In this document: positions 63,197 to 64,000 of the stretch, in pieces | How positions within the stretch are numbered: the first letter of the stretch is position 1 | Layout: every line of letters starts with the position of its first letter | Assembly (NCBI GenBank): GCA_013215945.1 | Contig: JABSOM010000003.1 | Span: forward strand, 62,001 to 126,000 | Reading direction: 5' to 3' | Length of the DNA stretch: 64,000 nucleotides | DNA from: Campylobacteraceae bacterium | GTDB taxonomy: Bacteria; Campylobacterota; Campylobacteria; Campylobacterales; Arcobacteraceae | Notes under the pieces: model-generated | Seen by the model: the letters and a program-made list of their open reading frames with translations, nothing else | Told to the model about the DNA's origin: nothing | Databases searched by the model: none | Translations under genes and position numbers: made by a program

Positions 63197-64000
63197 ATGA
63201 AAAGTAGACCATACATAAAAAATAGTACTATCCTTGTTACAGGGGGTGCTGGATTCATTGGAAGTCATCTTGTAGATAGACTTATTGTTGAGGGTGCAAA
63301 AGAAGTAGTTATTATAGATAACATGTTTTTGGGAAGTGAAGAAAACCTTAAGGATGCTATCTTAAAGGGTGCAATTTTGTATAAAGATGATTTAGAAATT
63401 ACATCATCCTTAGATTATATCTTTGAAAAACATGATATAGACATAGTTTTTAATTGTGCAACTAAAGCATTAAATTATTCTTTTGTAAATCCAAAGAATG
63501 CATTTAATACGAATGTAAATGGTATTTTGAATATTTTAGAACATCAAAGAAAAGGTAGTTTTAAAACATTAGTACATTTTTCTACTTCTGAAGTATATGG
63601 TACAGCCGTGTATGAACCTATGGATGAAAAACATCCAATTAACCCAACCACTACTTATGCAGCAGGAAAAGCTGCTGCCGATATAGCAGTTAATTCTTGG
63701 ATAAATATGTACAATGTAGATGCTTTTATTGTAAGACCTTTTAATAATTATGGTCCAAGACAAAATTATAAAGGATTTATGGCCGGAATTATACCTATAA
63801 CAGCATATAGAATATTAAATGATATAAATCCTGAAATCCACGGAACAGGTTTACAAAGTAGAGATTTTATATATGTACTAGATACTGTAGATGTTATAAT
63901 AAAACTTTATTCAAAAATGAAAAAAGGCGATAGTGTAAACATTTCAACAGATGGACAAGTATCTATGAAAGATTTAATACTTAAAATTACCAGGATTATG
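63197..64000 (+). CDS. NAD-dependent epimerase/dehydratase, second copy (cut by right edge)
   Basis: The first 268 codons of an SDR; the frame is open to the last base. It is closely similar to the 53278 protein: [66 protein letters not shown]-x3-K in TTYAAGKAAAD, and TGLQSRDFIYVLDTVD are shared or nearly so. The remaining ~50 residues lie beyond the window. Its start MKSRPYIKNST aligns with MRPTIKNST of the first copy, which fixes both starts. It is probably functional so far as seen. Confidence 0.85.
   Translation, partial: MKSRPYIKNSTILVTGGAGFIGSHLVDRLIVEGAKEVVIIDNMFLGSEENLKDAILKGAILYKDDLEITSSLDYIFEKHDIDIVFNCATKALNYSFVNPKNAFNTNVNGILNILEHQRKGSFKTLVHFSTSEVYGTAVYEPMDEKHPINPTTTYAAGKAAADIAVNSWINMYNVDAFIVRPFNNYGPRQNYKGFMAGIIPITAYRILNDINPEIHGTGLQSRDFIYVLDTVDVIIKLYSKMKKGDSVNISTDGQVSMKDLILKITRIM

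Overview
The window is AT-rich chromosomal DNA from a member of the Campylobacterota, most likely an Arcobacter-like species. This rests on a cvpA-lysS-glyA cluster resembling the one around fur in Campylobacter jejuni, a 7TM sensor kinase with the HQWRQP H-box common in this phylum, a short Pgi, and several nonulosonic acid (sialic acid-like) gene sets. The assignment is inference from protein resemblance and gene order; no rRNA gene is present. No gene-free stretch exceeds about 200 bases.

Bases 1-13200 are mostly housekeeping and stress functions: the tail of a TetR repressor and an AraC-like protein, an FMN reductase, a nitroreductase, a cupin, a YceI periplasmic protein behind a near-consensus Fur box, and a response regulator/histidine kinase pair preceded by a short leader ORF. 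These are followed by cvpA-lysS-glyA on the minus strand and by ispG and dnaB on the plus strand. A nucleotidyltransferase/HEPN toxin-antitoxin-like pair sits between ispG and dnaB inside 12-bp perfect inverted repeats.

From pgi (13360) to the right edge every gene is on the plus strand, usually with ATGA-type overlaps, forming a surface glycan locus of about 50 kb. In order: uronic acid enzymes and an ABC flippase (14622-18645); a first nonulosonate cassette, neuB-dehydratase-neuC-SDR-nucleotidyltransferase-hisF-hisH-pseA-neuA, ending in an unassigned probable transferase (18742-28741); a second cassette with pseB, an RmlD-like reductase, a NeuB-like synthase, a GNAT, an aldo/keto reductase, an SpsF-like cytidylyltransferase and a class III aminotransferase, again ending in an unassigned probable transferase (28963-37336); methyltransferase, acetyltransferase, glycosyltransferase and galE genes; a CDP-6-deoxyhexose set (rfbF, rfbG, RmlC-like cupin, SDR) interleaved with an MBOAT/SGNH acylation pair; GT2, DegT-like, FemAB-like, methyltransferase and deacetylase genes; a set for 2,3-diamino-uronic acids (wlbC at 50903, wlbA and wlbB at 60022-61565); and a GtrB/flippase/GT-C trio (55819-59175).

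Two observations stand out. First, the two nonulosonate cassettes do not match the textbook Neu, Leg or Pse enzyme sets. The second has PseB but no PseC or PseG, and carries a class III aminotransferase and an aldo/keto reductase, so it may make an undescribed sugar. Second, the block at 50903-54237 is partly repeated at 61575-64000 with complementary damage: one copy has the intact aminotransferase and a truncated acyltransferase, the other a 44-codon aminotransferase remnant and the intact acyltransferase.
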